From Mycolicibacter sp. MU0102 (GTDB lineage Bacteria > Actinomycetota > Actinomycetes > Mycobacteriales > Mycobacteriaceae): 64,000 bases of DNA. Of this stretch, positions 7,581 to 16,593 are shown in pieces. The stretch spans positions 3,472,001 to 3,536,000 of the forward strand of contig NZ_OY726398.1 of assembly GCF_963378105.1 (NCBI RefSeq). Reading direction: 5' to 3'. Position 1 is the first letter of the stretch. Every line of letters begins with the position of its first letter. A program made the translations under genes and the position numbers. A model generated the notes under the pieces. The model saw only the letters and a program-made list of their open reading frames with translations, was not told where the DNA came from and searched no databases.

Positions 7581-9104
7581 ATGACCGGCCGTTTTTATGG
7601 GGTGGGCCTGGGCCCCGGTGACCCGGAGCTGATCACCCGCAAGGCGGCCCGGATCATTGGCGACGCCGATGTGGTGGCCTATCACGCCGGGGTTAACAAG
7701 GCGTCGTATGCGCGCACCATCGCCGCCGACCTGATCCGGCCCGGTGTCTGCGAAGAGGAGCTGCGCTACCCGGTCACCACTGGGGTCACCGATCACCCCG
7801 GCGGCTACACCGGAGCGCTCGCCGACTTCTACGAGGCCTCGGCGTCCAGGCTGGCCGCCCACCTGGAAGCGGGCCGCACGGTGGCGCTGTTGACCGAGGG
7901 TGATCCGCTGTTCTACGGCTCGTTCATGTACATGCACGATCGGCTATCCACCCGCTTCGACACCGAGATCATCCCCGGCGTCCCGGCGTTCAGTGCCGCC
8001 ACCGCAGCGCTCGGGATGCCGCTGGTGCGCCAGACCGACGTGCTCACCGTGCTGCCCGGCACGCTGGGCGAACACGAGCTGGCGATGCGGCTGGCCGACA
8101 CCGACGGCGCCATCATCATGAAGCTGGGCCGCACGTTCCCCGCGGTGCGCCGGGCCCTGGCCGCCGCCGGCCGGCTCGACCACGCCTACTACGTCGAGCG
8201 GGCGAGTCATCCGCAGCAGCGCTGGCTGCGGGTCGCCAACATGGACGAAGCAGCGGAGGCATCTGTGCCTTACCTGTCGCTGATCGTGGTCGACGGGGAT
8301 TCCCGCAACGGGCAACGCTCCCGGACCCCGGCAGATCAGCTCGCCAGGTCCGAATCAGCGGTCGAATCAGCTTCCGCCGCTGAACTTCTCGTGATCGGCC
8401 TCGGACCCGGGCCCGAGGGCTGGCTGACCGGCGAGGCCACCGACGCGCTGGCAGCCGTCGACCACGTGGTGGGCTACGGCCCCTACGTCGCACGCGTTCC
8501 GCAGCGGGAAGGGTTGCAGCGACACACCTCGGGCAACACCGTCGAGCTTGACCGGGCCCGTTTCGCGTTGGACCTGGCAGCCCGCGGCGAGAAGGTGGCG
8601 GTGGTCTCCGGCGGGGATGCCGGGGTGTTCGGGATGGCGTCCGCGGTGTTCGAGGCGGCCGATAATGAGCAATATCGGCATGTTTCGGTGCGGGTGCTAC
8701 CCGGAGTGTCGGCGGTGCAGGCGGTGGCCGCGGCGGCCGGCGCCCCGATCGGAGCCGACTTCGCGGTGCTGAGCCTGTCGGATCGGCTCAAGCCGTGGGC
8801 GGTGATCGAGTCGCGGCTGCGGGCGATCGCCGAGGCCGATCTGGTGCTGGCGATCTACAACCCGGCGTCTCGCGCCCGGCCAGACCAGATCGCGATCGCG
8901 CGCAAGGTGCTGCTGGAACACCGGGACGCGGCGACCGTGGTGGTCATCGGCCGCGACATCGGCCGGGAGTCCGAGACGCTCACCGTGACCACCCTGGGCG
9001 AGCTGGACACCGACACTATCGATATGAAATGCCTTGTCCTGGTGGGGGCCTCGTCAACCCGGGTGACGGCCGGGCGGGTGTGGACGCCGCGATGGGTACG
9101 TTAG
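7581..9104 (+). CDS. cobIJ: Fused precorrin-2 C20- and precorrin-3B C17-methyltransferase
   Basis: A 507-residue bifunctional protein, the same fusion and length as M. tuberculosis CobI. The N-terminal half (1 to about 250) is the CobI/CbiL C20-methyltransferase: FYGVGLGPGDPELITRKA, then TEGDPLFYGSFMYM and GVPAFSAATAALGMPL. The C-terminal half (about 268-507) is the CobJ/CbiH C17-methyltransferase: LLVIGLGPGPEGWLT, VVSGGDAGVFGMAS and IYNPASRARPDQIA. Both halves use S-adenosylmethionine. The start is ATG at 7581. The stop overlaps the beginning of cobM by 13 bases. Confidence 0.95.
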   Translation: MTGRFYGVGLGPGDPELITRKAARIIGDADVVAYHAGVNKASYARTIAADLIRPGVCEEELRYPVTTGVTDHPGGYTGALADFYEASASRLAAHLEAGRTVALLTEGDPLFYGSFMYMHDRLSTRFDTEIIPGVPAFSAATAALGMPLVRQTDVLTVLPGTLGEHELAMRLADTDGAIIMKLGRTFPAVRRALAAAGRLDHAYYVERASHPQQRWLRVANMDEAAEASVPYLSLIVVDGDSRNGQRSRTPADQLARSESAVESASAAELLVIGLGPGPEGWLTGEATDALAAVDHVVGYGPYVARVPQREGLQRHTSGNTVELDRARFALDLAARGEKVAVVSGGDAGVFGMASAVFEAADNEQYRHVSVRVLPGVSAVQAVAAAAGAPIGADFAVLSLSDRLKPWAVIESRLRAIAEADLVLAIYNPASRARPDQIAIARKVLLEHRDAATVVVIGRDIGRESETLTVTTLGELDTDTIDMKCLVLVGASSTRVTAGRVWTPRWVR

Positions 9105-9862
9105 CGGTCCAGTTCGTCGGCGCCGGCCCGGGCGCGGCGGATCTGCTGACAGTGCGGGCGGCGCGGCTGCTGGCCGGCGCCGACGTGGTGCTCTACCCGG
9201 GCAGCTACCTGGACCCGAAGGTGCTCGCGCACTGCTCGCAGACGGCCGATCTCGTCGACACCGCCGACCTGGATCTGGATGCGATCACCGGCCGGCTGGT
9301 CACCGCGCATCGGGCGGGCCGTGCGGTGGTGCGGCTGGTCTCCGGGGATCCGTCGCTGTACAGCGCGGTCTTCGAGCAGACCCGCCGGCTCGATGCCGCC
9401 GGGGTGCCGTGGGAGGTGACTCCCGGGGTGCCGGCGTACGCGGCGGCAGCAGCGGTGATCGGCCGTGAGCTCACGGTGCCGCTGGTGACGCAGTCGGTGG
9501 TGTTGACCCGTACCCAAGCCGCCTCCACCGCAATGCCGCAACGCGAAGCGCTCGCCGCGTTCGCCGCAACGCGCGCCACGCTGGTGTTGCACCTGGCGAT
9601 CACCCGCATCGGTGAGCTGATGGCCGAACTGGCGCCCGAGTACGGCGCGGACTGTCCGGTCGCGGTGGTCTACCGCGCGTCGCAGCCCGAGGAATTGGTG
9701 CTGCGCGGAACCATCACCGACATCGCCGACGCGGTCGAGGCGGCGGGTCTGCGGTCAGCGGCGGTCATCCTGGTCGGCCGGGCGGTAGCCGATCTGCCCG
9801 ATCCGTGCGCCGGCGAGAGCCATCTCTATGACCCGGCCCGGGATCGTTCAGGGCAGGGTTAA
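9092..9862 (+). CDS. cobM: Precorrin-4 C11-methyltransferase
   Basis: A 256-residue tetrapyrrole methylase adding the C11 methyl group. Diagnostic blocks are VQFVGAGPGAADLLTVRAA, DVVLYPGSYLDP, VVRLVSGDPSLYSAVFEQ, GVPAYAAAAAVIGRELTVP and VVYRASQPEE. ATG 9092 is preferred; GTG 9080 is possible. It overlaps the end of cobIJ and is the last gene of the plus-strand operon, converging on cobL with a 15-base overlap. In M. tuberculosis I recall cobM with cobK and cobL on one strand, so the arrangement here differs. Confidence 0.94.
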   Translation: MGTLAVQFVGAGPGAADLLTVRAARLLAGADVVLYPGSYLDPKVLAHCSQTADLVDTADLDLDAITGRLVTAHRAGRAVVRLVSGDPSLYSAVFEQTRRLDAAGVPWEVTPGVPAYAAAAAVIGRELTVPLVTQSVVLTRTQAASTAMPQREALAAFAATRATLVLHLAITRIGELMAELAPEYGADCPVAVVYRASQPEELVLRGTITDIADAVEAAGLRSAAVILVGRAVADLPDPCAGESHLYDPARDRSGQG

Positions 9863-11056
9863 CGCCCACTGGGTGACCGCCCGGCTCGGCGTCCAGCCGG
9901 TGAAAGATCCCAGCGGTGCGGCGTGCTCCACCTGGATGCGGGTCAGCTCGCCGCCGTGTTCGCGGTAGGCCGCCAGCAGCACCGCCTCGGTCTCCAGCGT
10001 GACGCCGTGGGCCACCACCCGCCCGCCCGGCGTCAGCGCTGCCAGGCAGGCCGCCAGCACCCCGGTCCGACTCAGGCCGCCGCCGATGAACACCGCATCC
10101 GGGGCGGGCAGGTCCGCCAACGCCTGCGGGGCCGCGCCGCTGACCACCCGCAACGCGGGCACACCGAGATTGCGGGCGTTGTCCGAGATCCGTTGCGCCC
10201 TGGCGTCGTTCACCTCAACAGCGACGGCACGGCAGGTCGAATGCGAGCGCATCCATTCGATGCCCACCGAGCCGGCGCCCGCGCCGACGTCCCACAGCAG
10301 CTGCCCGGGGGCGGGGGCCAGCCGAGCCAGCGCGGCGGCCCGCAGGTCACGTTTGGTGAGCTGCCCGTCGTGGTGGTAGGCGTCATCGGGCACGCCGGCC
10401 GCCCAGCCGGCCACCAGCGGCCCGGCCAATTCCAGCGCGACGATATTGAGCCGCGGGGCCGGGCCGGTGAACGTTGCCGCCGTGCTGTCCAGCCGGGACT
10501 CGGTCGCCCCGCCCAGGTCGCCCAACACCGTCATCCGGCTCGCCCCGTAGCCACGCTCGGTCAGCAGAGCGGCCAGCTGCCCCGGGGTGGTCTCATCCGA
10601 CGACAGCACCAGCAACCGCCGGTTCGGTGCCAACTCCCGCAGCACCGCGTGCACGTCACGGCCGACCACGCTGACCACCGCGGCGGACTCCGCGGGCCAG
10701 CCCAACCGGGCCCGGGCCAGCGTTTCCGACGAGACCGCCGGCACCACCGTCACCCGGTCGGTTCCGAACAGCCGGATCAGGGTGGTACCGATACCGCTGA
10801 GCAGCGGATCACCCGATGCCAGCGCCACGGTCCGCAGTCCCGCCAGCTCCTCGAACAGCGCGGACAGCCCGGCGTGCAACGGGGACGGCCACCGGCGCCG
10901 TTGCTGGCCTTCGATCTGCGGTAGCAGGTCCAGTTGGCGCGGCGCGCCGATTACGACGTCGGCCGCCAGCACCCTCTCCCGGGCCGGCTCACCCAGCCCG
11001 GCCCAGCCGTCGGCGCCGATGCCCACTACGGCGACAGGTTGGGGCTCGACTGGCAC
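9848..11056 (-). CDS. cobL: Precorrin-6Y C5,15-methyltransferase (decarboxylating)
   Basis: A bifunctional 402-residue CobL. The N-terminal half is a CbiE-type tetrapyrrole methylase (VAVVGIGADGWAGLGE, ALASGDPLLSGIGTTLIRLFG). The C-terminal half is a CbiT-type SAM methyltransferase/decarboxylase (DDAYHHDGQLTKRDLRAAAL, LLWDVGAGAGSVGIEWMRS, FIGGGLSRTG). I chose GTG 11056 because a TAGGAT -10 element lies 7 bases upstream of it (minus-strand, 11069-11064), the spacing of a leaderless mycobacterial transcript, and the conserved CobL N-terminus begins a few residues in. A longer TTG start at 11080 would place the promoter inside the gene. Confidence 0.93.
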   Translation of the reverse strand: MPVEPQPVAVVGIGADGWAGLGEPARERVLAADVVIGAPRQLDLLPQIEGQQRRRWPSPLHAGLSALFEELAGLRTVALASGDPLLSGIGTTLIRLFGTDRVTVVPAVSSETLARARLGWPAESAAVVSVVGRDVHAVLRELAPNRRLLVLSSDETTPGQLAALLTERGYGASRMTVLGDLGGATESRLDSTAATFTGPAPRLNIVALELAGPLVAGWAAGVPDDAYHHDGQLTKRDLRAAALARLAPAPGQLLWDVGAGAGSVGIEWMRSHSTCRAVAVEVNDARAQRISDNARNLGVPALRVVSGAAPQALADLPAPDAVFIGGGLSRTGVLAACLAALTPGGRVVAHGVTLETEAVLLAAYREHGGELTRIQVEHAAPLGSFTGWTPSRAVTQWALTLP

Positions 11057-11063
11057 GGGGCCG

Positions 11064-11069
11064 ATCCTA
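11064..11069 (-). promoter_or_regulatory. -10 element of leaderless cobL promoter
   Basis: TAGGAT read on the minus strand fits the mycobacterial TANNNT -10 consensus. The GTG start of cobL follows after 7 bases, so transcription should begin at or next to the start codon. Confidence 0.5.
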
Positions 11070-11155
11070 ACTGGGAGCAATAATCAGGACCGGCGGGTGC
11101 AACACCCTGCGGTCGACGGTCTCCGATGATGTCCGGGCTTGTCGGGGAGGCGCCG

Positions 11156-11161
11156 TAGGCT
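11156..11161 (+). promoter_or_regulatory. -10 element of leaderless promoter, island hypothetical gene
   Basis: TAGGCT followed by 7 bases and a GTG codon at 11169: the spacing expected for a leaderless TANNNT promoter. It supports the GTG start of the first island gene. Confidence 0.5.
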
Positions 11162-11168
11162 AAATCCC

Positions 11169-12356
11169 GTGGCAGGCGAGAAGCTATTCGATGATGGACC
11201 CCGATCGGATAGCAGCCCGGGGCGTCACACCGAGAAGCCCTTCCACTTCCTCAACCGCCGCGCGGGCGCATTCTGGGACCGAGTGCGAAATCACCTCCAA
11301 ACCTGCTATGCGGCGTTCCCTGACGAGCACAAGCCTGGGCTCGTCAGCCGTCTTCGTGACGAGGACGAGAGGCAGCACCTTCCTGCGTGGTGGGAGCTGT
11401 ACGTGTTCACACTGTTCGACCGTCTCGGGTATGCCGTCAAGGTGCACCCGGATCTCACGGGCAACACCGGCAAGAACACAAGGCCTGACTTCCTCGTCGC
11501 CAAGGGGCCGTTCAGTATGTATGTCGAAGCTGCGTTCATCTTCAACGCCGACCCGACCTCCGACGCCTGGAACTGGGTGTGTGACTGCGTCAACGACGCG
11601 AAGAACTCCGACTTCATGGTGGACCTTGAGATCACGGCGGAGGGCAAACAGCGCCCGGCGAAGCGGGAGATCGTTGAACCCCTCGAAGCTTGGCTACGGA
11701 CGTTGGACTACGACCGTGCCCTGGCTGACCAAACGGCGGGCCGTGCGTTGCCGCACTGGCAGCTCCCCGCACGCGACTGGGTCCTCAGCCTCACTGCGGG
11801 ACCCGTTCGGCCGGACCGTCGTGGTATCCCCGGTCGCCTGATTGCGATCTACCCTATGATCCCCGCCAACTTTACGAGGGATGTCGAGCGTTTGCGAAAC
11901 ACGTTGAGCAAGAAGGGGGGAAAGTACGGCACACTCGACCAGCAGCTCGATAGGCCGCTGGTGGTAGCTATCGGGTGTTGGAACTCGATTGATGAGTTCG
12001 AACTCGTGAACGCACTTTTCGGCTCCGACGCTCTCGAAATCTCATGGGATGGGCAAAGCGCGCCTCGGCGGGTTCGTCGGCGCGACGGGTATTGGCGGCC
12101 CGGAGCTGAGCCCCGCGGCTCTCGGATTTCCGCCGTGCTGTTCGGCGACACTATGAGGGCCTGGACGGTTGCGTCGGGGCTGCCCCCACTGTGGGTCAAT
12201 CCGTGGCCGTTTAATCCGTTGGGGCAACCTCTCCCGTTCGCCTCGGTCAATGTTGGCGATTCGGGCAATCTGGTTCGTACGGAGGCATCCACGACCGCCG
12301 CCGAACTTTTCGGCTTATCGCCGGAGTGGCCCAACGAGTCGGCATTGAATTCGTGA
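11169..12356 (+). CDS. Unknown island protein with possible nuclease-like core
   Basis: A 395-residue protein I do not recognise. It is soluble with no signal peptide. Residues about 70-125 (LPAWWELYVFTLFDRLGYAVK, then TRPDFLVAKG, then YVEAAF) have the spacing of a PD-(D/E)XK core: E76, D107, E120, preceded by a helix. The usual lysine after the last acidic residue is absent (E-A-A), so the match is weak and activity is uncertain. The start GTG 11169 is favoured by the leaderless promoter just upstream. It is the leftmost gene of the inserted defence island, with radC 56 bases downstream. Its base composition looks less GC-rich than the flanking cob genes by eye. Confidence 0.6.
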   Translation: MAGEKLFDDGPRSDSSPGRHTEKPFHFLNRRAGAFWDRVRNHLQTCYAAFPDEHKPGLVSRLRDEDERQHLPAWWELYVFTLFDRLGYAVKVHPDLTGNTGKNTRPDFLVAKGPFSMYVEAAFIFNADPTSDAWNWVCDCVNDAKNSDFMVDLEITAEGKQRPAKREIVEPLEAWLRTLDYDRALADQTAGRALPHWQLPARDWVLSLTAGPVRPDRRGIPGRLIAIYPMIPANFTRDVERLRNTLSKKGGKYGTLDQQLDRPLVVAIGCWNSIDEFELVNALFGSDALEISWDGQSAPRRVRRRDGYWRPGAEPRGSRISAVLFGDTMRAWTVASGLPPLWVNPWPFNPLGQPLPFASVNVGDSGNLVRTEASTTAAELFGLSPEWPNESALNS

Positions 12357-12412
12357 GACGCGTCGAGCTGTCGGGCGTGCGTCGTATTGTCCTGCCAGGA
12401 GGTGCAGATGAC

Positions 12413-13063
12413 ATGCTGATCAACGCGCTACCCCCAACCGAGCGGCCGCGTGAGCGGTTGCACGCCCGTGGCGTCGACGCGCTGACCGACTGCGAGCTGA
12501 TTGCGCTTGTGCTCCGCAATGGCACCACGGGCAAGAGCGCAGTTGACCTCGCGGCCGAGCTGATTGCCGAGTTCGGGTCAGCCCAGGATTTGGCACGCGC
12601 AAGACCGGAGGAGTTGGCGACCGTGCCGGGTGTCGGTCCGGCAAAGGCAGCGGCTCTTGTAGCAGCATTCCAGCTGAGTAGCCGAAGCGTTCGCACCGAC
12701 CCGGTTCAGTTGCGCGCTGCTGACGATGTCGCGACGATCGCCCGTGCCGAACTTGCCAACGCTCGCCGCGAACGGCTGATCGTCGTCATCTGCGATGCCG
12801 GCAATCGGCTTCAACGGGTCGTGGCCGTTGCCGAGGGCGCTCTCGACCGGTCGGTCGTGCCGGTGCGCGAAATCTTGAACGCGGTTCTCCGACACGACGG
12901 GCGTGCTTTCGCGATCGCCCACAACCATCCGGGTGCGACCGCCGAGCCCAGCGCGGCTGATCGGCGCACGACCGACTTGGTAAAAGCCGCGGCGACCACG
13001 GTGGGTCTCCGTTTTCTCGGCCATATCATCGTGACAAAAGATTGCTGGGAAGTCGCTGCCTAG
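12413..13063 (+). CDS. radC: RadC-family JAB-domain protein
   Basis: A 216-residue RadC. The N-terminal UPF0758 helix-hairpin-helix part is visible (PRERLHARGVDALTDCELIA, then TVPGVGPAKAAAL). The C-terminal JAB/MPN metal-binding motif is intact: H-N-H-P-G followed by PS-x2-D in AHNHPGATAEPSAAD. The start ATG 12413 is set by AGGAGGT at 12397-12403, nine bases upstream. RadC is not an established recombination protein despite its name. Homologues are frequent on mobile elements and in defence regions, where their role is open. It converges with hsdS; their stop codons overlap by 4 bases. Confidence 0.9.
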   Translation: MLINALPPTERPRERLHARGVDALTDCELIALVLRNGTTGKSAVDLAAELIAEFGSAQDLARARPEELATVPGVGPAKAAALVAAFQLSSRSVRTDPVQLRAADDVATIARAELANARRERLIVVICDAGNRLQRVVAVAEGALDRSVVPVREILNAVLRHDGRAFAIAHNHPGATAEPSAADRRTTDLVKAAATTVGLRFLGHIIVTKDCWEVAA

Positions 13064-14247
13064 TCAGTATAGCCCGCGAAAGTTGCGTTGAGAGACGCCG
13101 GTAGTAGTGAACTTGCCAGAGCGTCAGCGTCCAAGCTGATCGTCCGAAACGCTCGCGCCTCGGTCCGGAACGCGTCGAGGCGCGCCACGATCTCCTGCTG
13201 ATGTTGGTGCGATGGTGGAACCGGAATGAGGACCTGGCGCAGGAACTCTGCTGGGACACGTTGCTGACCAGCAGTACCAGTGAAGTGCTCGGCCGCTTTT
13301 TCACGGAGTTGGCGCGTCCGCAATATCCGATGGATGTATTCCGCCGTGACCCCATCGCCAGTCCTGACGACGTGGAACTCGGTGGAGCCGAACCCGAAGT
13401 CGCGTTCGGAGAATACCGCCGACTTGCCGTTCTGCATACAGGGCGTGATACGCGCGAAAATGACGTCTTCCCGTCGAAACTGCTTGTACCCAGTACCTAC
13501 CTCCATGACCGACCGGACCTCCGCGCCAGAGATCGATCCTGTATCGGCATCGACCGCAGCCATCGGCACAAAAGACACAACCTCGTCTGCGGTCAGTCGA
13601 GCTGGTCGCGGGTTGATCTCAGCAACCTCCGACAGGCGCCGAAATGGAATACCGGCTGCGCCAAGACTGGCGATCAGCTGGGATTCTCGGCTGTCTGTCA
13701 TCGCATCGAACAGAAGCTCCGCATGACGTTTCCGCTCGAAAGCAGCGTCGACAGTTTCCGATACGCGATCTAGGTAGCTTGCAACTCGCCGCTGCTCGTC
13801 GATTGGCGGAAGTGGAATCGCCAGTGCCTCAAACCGGTCGATCGCCAGAGTGCGGTTCCTACCGGCCGACCCAGGTGAAGCCTGCCGGATGAGCTCGAGG
13901 CCTGGTTCACTCCTGAAAAACCAGGACGCCCAGTTCGTGTCGATCTCATCATCGTTAATCGGCACGTAAGTCATGAAGCGGTGCGAGCCGATCTTGCCCT
14001 GCTCAGCATGGCCTGCGACCGCCACAGCGCCTTCCCACGCAAACACGTTACTGAGCAAAAGGTCGCCCGGCTCAATTCGAAAGACCCGCTTCGAGCCAAG
14101 TTGAGCGCCCGAGACTGGCTCCTTGTGGAACACGCCCCGGCCGAACGATCGGATGCCGATCTCCTCGTAGGACCCGTCGAGACGGACCTCCACTGGTCGA
14201 CGAGTCAACTTCAGCACCTTGCCGACTCGCCTCATCGCACGGCTCAC
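13060..14247 (-). CDS. hsdS: Type I restriction-modification specificity subunit
   Basis: The DNA-recognition subunit shared by the methylase and the restriction complex, 395 residues. Two target recognition domains are visible, each followed by a conserved helix: the first ends with ALAIPLPPIDEQRRVASYLD (141-160), the second with VLIPVPPSHQHQQEIVARLD about 200 residues later. Two TRDs imply a bipartite target, but the sequence cannot be read from the protein. The start overlaps the hsdM stop (ATGA). It is the last gene of a minus-strand operon. Confidence 0.95.
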   Translation of the reverse strand: MSRAMRRVGKVLKLTRRPVEVRLDGSYEEIGIRSFGRGVFHKEPVSGAQLGSKRVFRIEPGDLLLSNVFAWEGAVAVAGHAEQGKIGSHRFMTYVPINDDEIDTNWASWFFRSEPGLELIRQASPGSAGRNRTLAIDRFEALAIPLPPIDEQRRVASYLDRVSETVDAAFERKRHAELLFDAMTDSRESQLIASLGAAGIPFRRLSEVAEINPRPARLTADEVVSFVPMAAVDADTGSISGAEVRSVMEVGTGYKQFRREDVIFARITPCMQNGKSAVFSERDFGFGSTEFHVVRTGDGVTAEYIHRILRTRQLREKAAEHFTGTAGQQRVPAEFLRQVLIPVPPSHQHQQEIVARLDAFRTEARAFRTISLDADALASSLLPASLNATFAGYTD

Positions 14248-15725
14248 AGCGCACCACCAGTGATGTCGGCTTGGAGGCCCTCAAGCAGCCCCAAAATCGA
14301 CCGCTCCGTCTCAACCAATTCCGCCAGCAGTTCCGCTGGTGGTCGGTGCGCCAGGTCATCACCCCGGTTCGGATTGCGCAGGTCCAGGTTGTACTCGTCG
14401 TTGGCCTCGATGTCGGCGATCGGCACCCGCCAGGCGCGTTCGTTCTCGACGCGGTTCGACCACCAAGCTTGGCAGTCGGCGAACTCCTCGAAGCGCATCG
14501 GCTTTGTCTTCGAATACTTCTTGCGGCCCTCGGGCGGCGGGATCTGGTAGTACCAGACCTCTTTCGTCCGGCCGGCCTTGTCGAAGAACAACAGGTTCGA
14601 CGGAATGTCGGTGTAGGGGGCGAAGGCGCCATCGGGCAGGCGCACGATGGTGTGCAGGTTGCACTCGGTCAGCAGCTGCTTCTTGATCCGCGCGCCAACA
14701 CCGCCGCCGAACAGCAGACCGTTGGGTACGACGATGCCGCACCGACCGCCGTCTTTGAGCATGCGCATCACCAATTGCAGGAACAGCCAGGCGGTTTCGG
14801 CGGTCCGCTTGTCGGCGGGGAAGTTGGCCTGGATCGACTTCTCCTCTTCGCCGCCGAACGGCGGGTTGGTAAGGATGACACCGACGCGTCGCGCCTTGCC
14901 GATCTGCGTAATCGATTCGGCAAGGGCGTTGCCGCGGGTGATGTTGGGCCGGCCCACGCCGTGCAGGACGAGGTTCATCATCCCGAGCAGGAAGGGCAGC
15001 GGCTTCTTCTCGATACCACGAAGATTGGTGTGCAGGGTCCGCAACTGGGCCGTTGTGGTTACCTTCGGGGTGAGGTGTTCAAGGGCCTCGACCAGGAAGC
15101 CGCCAGTCCCGCAGGCCGGGTCGAGAACGACCTCGCCGAGCTTTGGATCGACTTGCTGGACGAGGAACCGGATGATCGGCCGTGGTGTGTAGAACTCGCC
15201 GGAATCCCCGGCCGCGTCGCGCATTTCGCGCAGCATCGACTCGTACAGATGCGCCATCGTATGGATGTCGTCCGACGACGCGAAGTTGATCTCGTTGACC
15301 TTGTTGACAACATCGCGCAGCAGATACCCGGACAGCATCCGGTTGTGCGTTTCTCGAAATACCGCGGCGAGGATGTCGCGGGGGTCGTGTCCCCCGGCGC
15401 CCGATAGTCCGCGCAAATACGGCAGCAGCTCATTGTTGACGAATCCGAGCAGGGCCTCGCCGGTGCGCCCGTTTGGGTCGGCCGCCCAATCGCGCCAGCG
15501 GTACGGTTCGTCGATCGCCGGCCGAAAATCCTCCTCGGTGATCTCGCGGTTCTCCTCAAGGCCGTCAAAGGCTTTCAGGAACAGCAACCAAGCCAGCTGC
15601 GGGATGCGGTCGAGGTCGCCGTTTAGCCCGGCGTCCTTGCGCATGGAGTCGCGTGCGGATTTGATCACGGCGGCGAGCTTTGCCTGCGGCGACGTCGCCG
15701 AAGCCGCCTTCCTCTTTGTTGCCAC
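14244..15725 (-). CDS. hsdM: Type I RM N6-adenine methyltransferase subunit
   Basis: A 493-residue HsdM. The N-terminal helical HsdM_N domain spans about 15-150. The SAM-binding motif I is DPACGTGG (202-209), and the catalytic motif is NPPF (287-290), the gamma-class N6-adenine signature. GEFYTPRPIIRFLV just before motif I is typical. It modifies the target defined by HsdS and supports restriction when joined by HsdR. The gene starts 4 bases after the AbiEii stop and overlaps hsdS, so methylase and toxin are in one transcript. Confidence 0.96.
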   Translation of the reverse strand: MATKRKAASATSPQAKLAAVIKSARDSMRKDAGLNGDLDRIPQLAWLLFLKAFDGLEENREITEEDFRPAIDEPYRWRDWAADPNGRTGEALLGFVNNELLPYLRGLSGAGGHDPRDILAAVFRETHNRMLSGYLLRDVVNKVNEINFASSDDIHTMAHLYESMLREMRDAAGDSGEFYTPRPIIRFLVQQVDPKLGEVVLDPACGTGGFLVEALEHLTPKVTTTAQLRTLHTNLRGIEKKPLPFLLGMMNLVLHGVGRPNITRGNALAESITQIGKARRVGVILTNPPFGGEEEKSIQANFPADKRTAETAWLFLQLVMRMLKDGGRCGIVVPNGLLFGGGVGARIKKQLLTECNLHTIVRLPDGAFAPYTDIPSNLLFFDKAGRTKEVWYYQIPPPEGRKKYSKTKPMRFEEFADCQAWWSNRVENERAWRVPIADIEANDEYNLDLRNPNRGDDLAHRPPAELLAELVETERSILGLLEGLQADITGGAL

Positions 15726-15729
15726 CTGG

Positions 15730-16593
15730 TTACTCCTTCACGTTGGGGTGCATCTGAGCCCACAAACGCTGCACCAGCGCAACGGCCTGCGGAAAGGTCT
15801 GCGCGTCAACGTCGTGGGTGGCGGCGAGGTGCTGGTAGCGAGCGGGCCAGGAATCGGGCAGCGGAGGTAGCCGGCGTGGCGGCTCCATGACGTTCCGCTC
15901 AGCCCAAACCGTGCGCGCGGCGTCAGCGACTGCACCGGGATTGAGTAGGTCGTTCTCGATCAGCAGCACGAGGTCAAGGAGGTCGCGGACCCGCGAGTTC
16001 TCGCGATCTCCGAAGTCCCGGGTCATGGCGTGGAACTTCTCGGCGGCGTGACGGTGCACGTCGACGATTTCGACTTCTACCGTCGGGATGGCCGCGAAAG
16101 CGAGGGAGTTCGGCAAGGGCAGGCGGTCGGTCGCCAATAGTTCGTGCGCCCGAGGTGAGATGTCGAGCTTGATCGCTCCAAACGGCTTCCCGGCAAGGAA
16201 GCTCGCGATCGAAACGCGCCACGTGAGGTGCCCCCCTCCGTCCTCGCGAAGCGCGGCCGGTTCGCTCACCTCGAAGACGAACCGGTCTACGAATGGATCG
16301 GCGGACAATGCGTCGATCAAGCGGTCATGGAGATCCGCCGAACTTGGGACGCTGTCGCGCAGGCCCATGTCGACATCTTTGGTCAACCGTGCGGCGTCGG
16401 CGAGGCGCACCTCAAGAGCCATGCCGCCCTTGAGTACCCAGAGTCCCGGTTCTGCGGCTTCCAAACGCGCCACGATCCGTTCGAATAAGACACGCCGACG
16501 GAGTCGATCCAGAGCGATGCGGGTCTCCCGCGAGGTCATAAGCAATCGGTGCTCCAGAGCAGCTCGCAATGCCTGCGGTGAGCCGTATGTCAT
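15730..16593 (-). CDS. abiEii: AbiEii-type nucleotidyltransferase toxin
   Basis: The toxin half of a type IV AbiE toxin-antitoxin system, 287 residues. AbiEii/AbiGii proteins have a DNA polymerase-beta-like nucleotidyltransferase fold and cause abortive infection; some family members modify tRNA. Visible motifs are WVLKGGMALEVRL with the GG at 56-57, the catalytic KDVDMGL (D73 and D75), IKLDI, and the family tail EKFHAMTRDFGDRENSR plus RDLLDLVLL. It overlaps the AbiEi stop (ATGA) and precedes hsdM by 4 bases. Location inside a type I RM operon is the notable point. Confidence 0.9.
   Translation of the reverse strand: MTYGSPQALRAALEHRLLMTSRETRIALDRLRRRVLFERIVARLEAAEPGLWVLKGGMALEVRLADAARLTKDVDMGLRDSVPSSADLHDRLIDALSADPFVDRFVFEVSEPAALREDGGGHLTWRVSIASFLAGKPFGAIKLDISPRAHELLATDRLPLPNSLAFAAIPTVEVEIVDVHRHAAEKFHAMTRDFGDRENSRVRDLLDLVLLIENDLLNPGAVADAARTVWAERNVMEPPRRLPPLPDSWPARYQHLAATHDVDAQTFPQAVALVQRLWAQMHPNVKE

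Noticed and set aside
14271..15407. Plus-strand frame of 378 codons antisense to hsdM
   Set aside because: Shadow of hsdM, which has complete methyltransferase motifs; no domain on the opposite strand.
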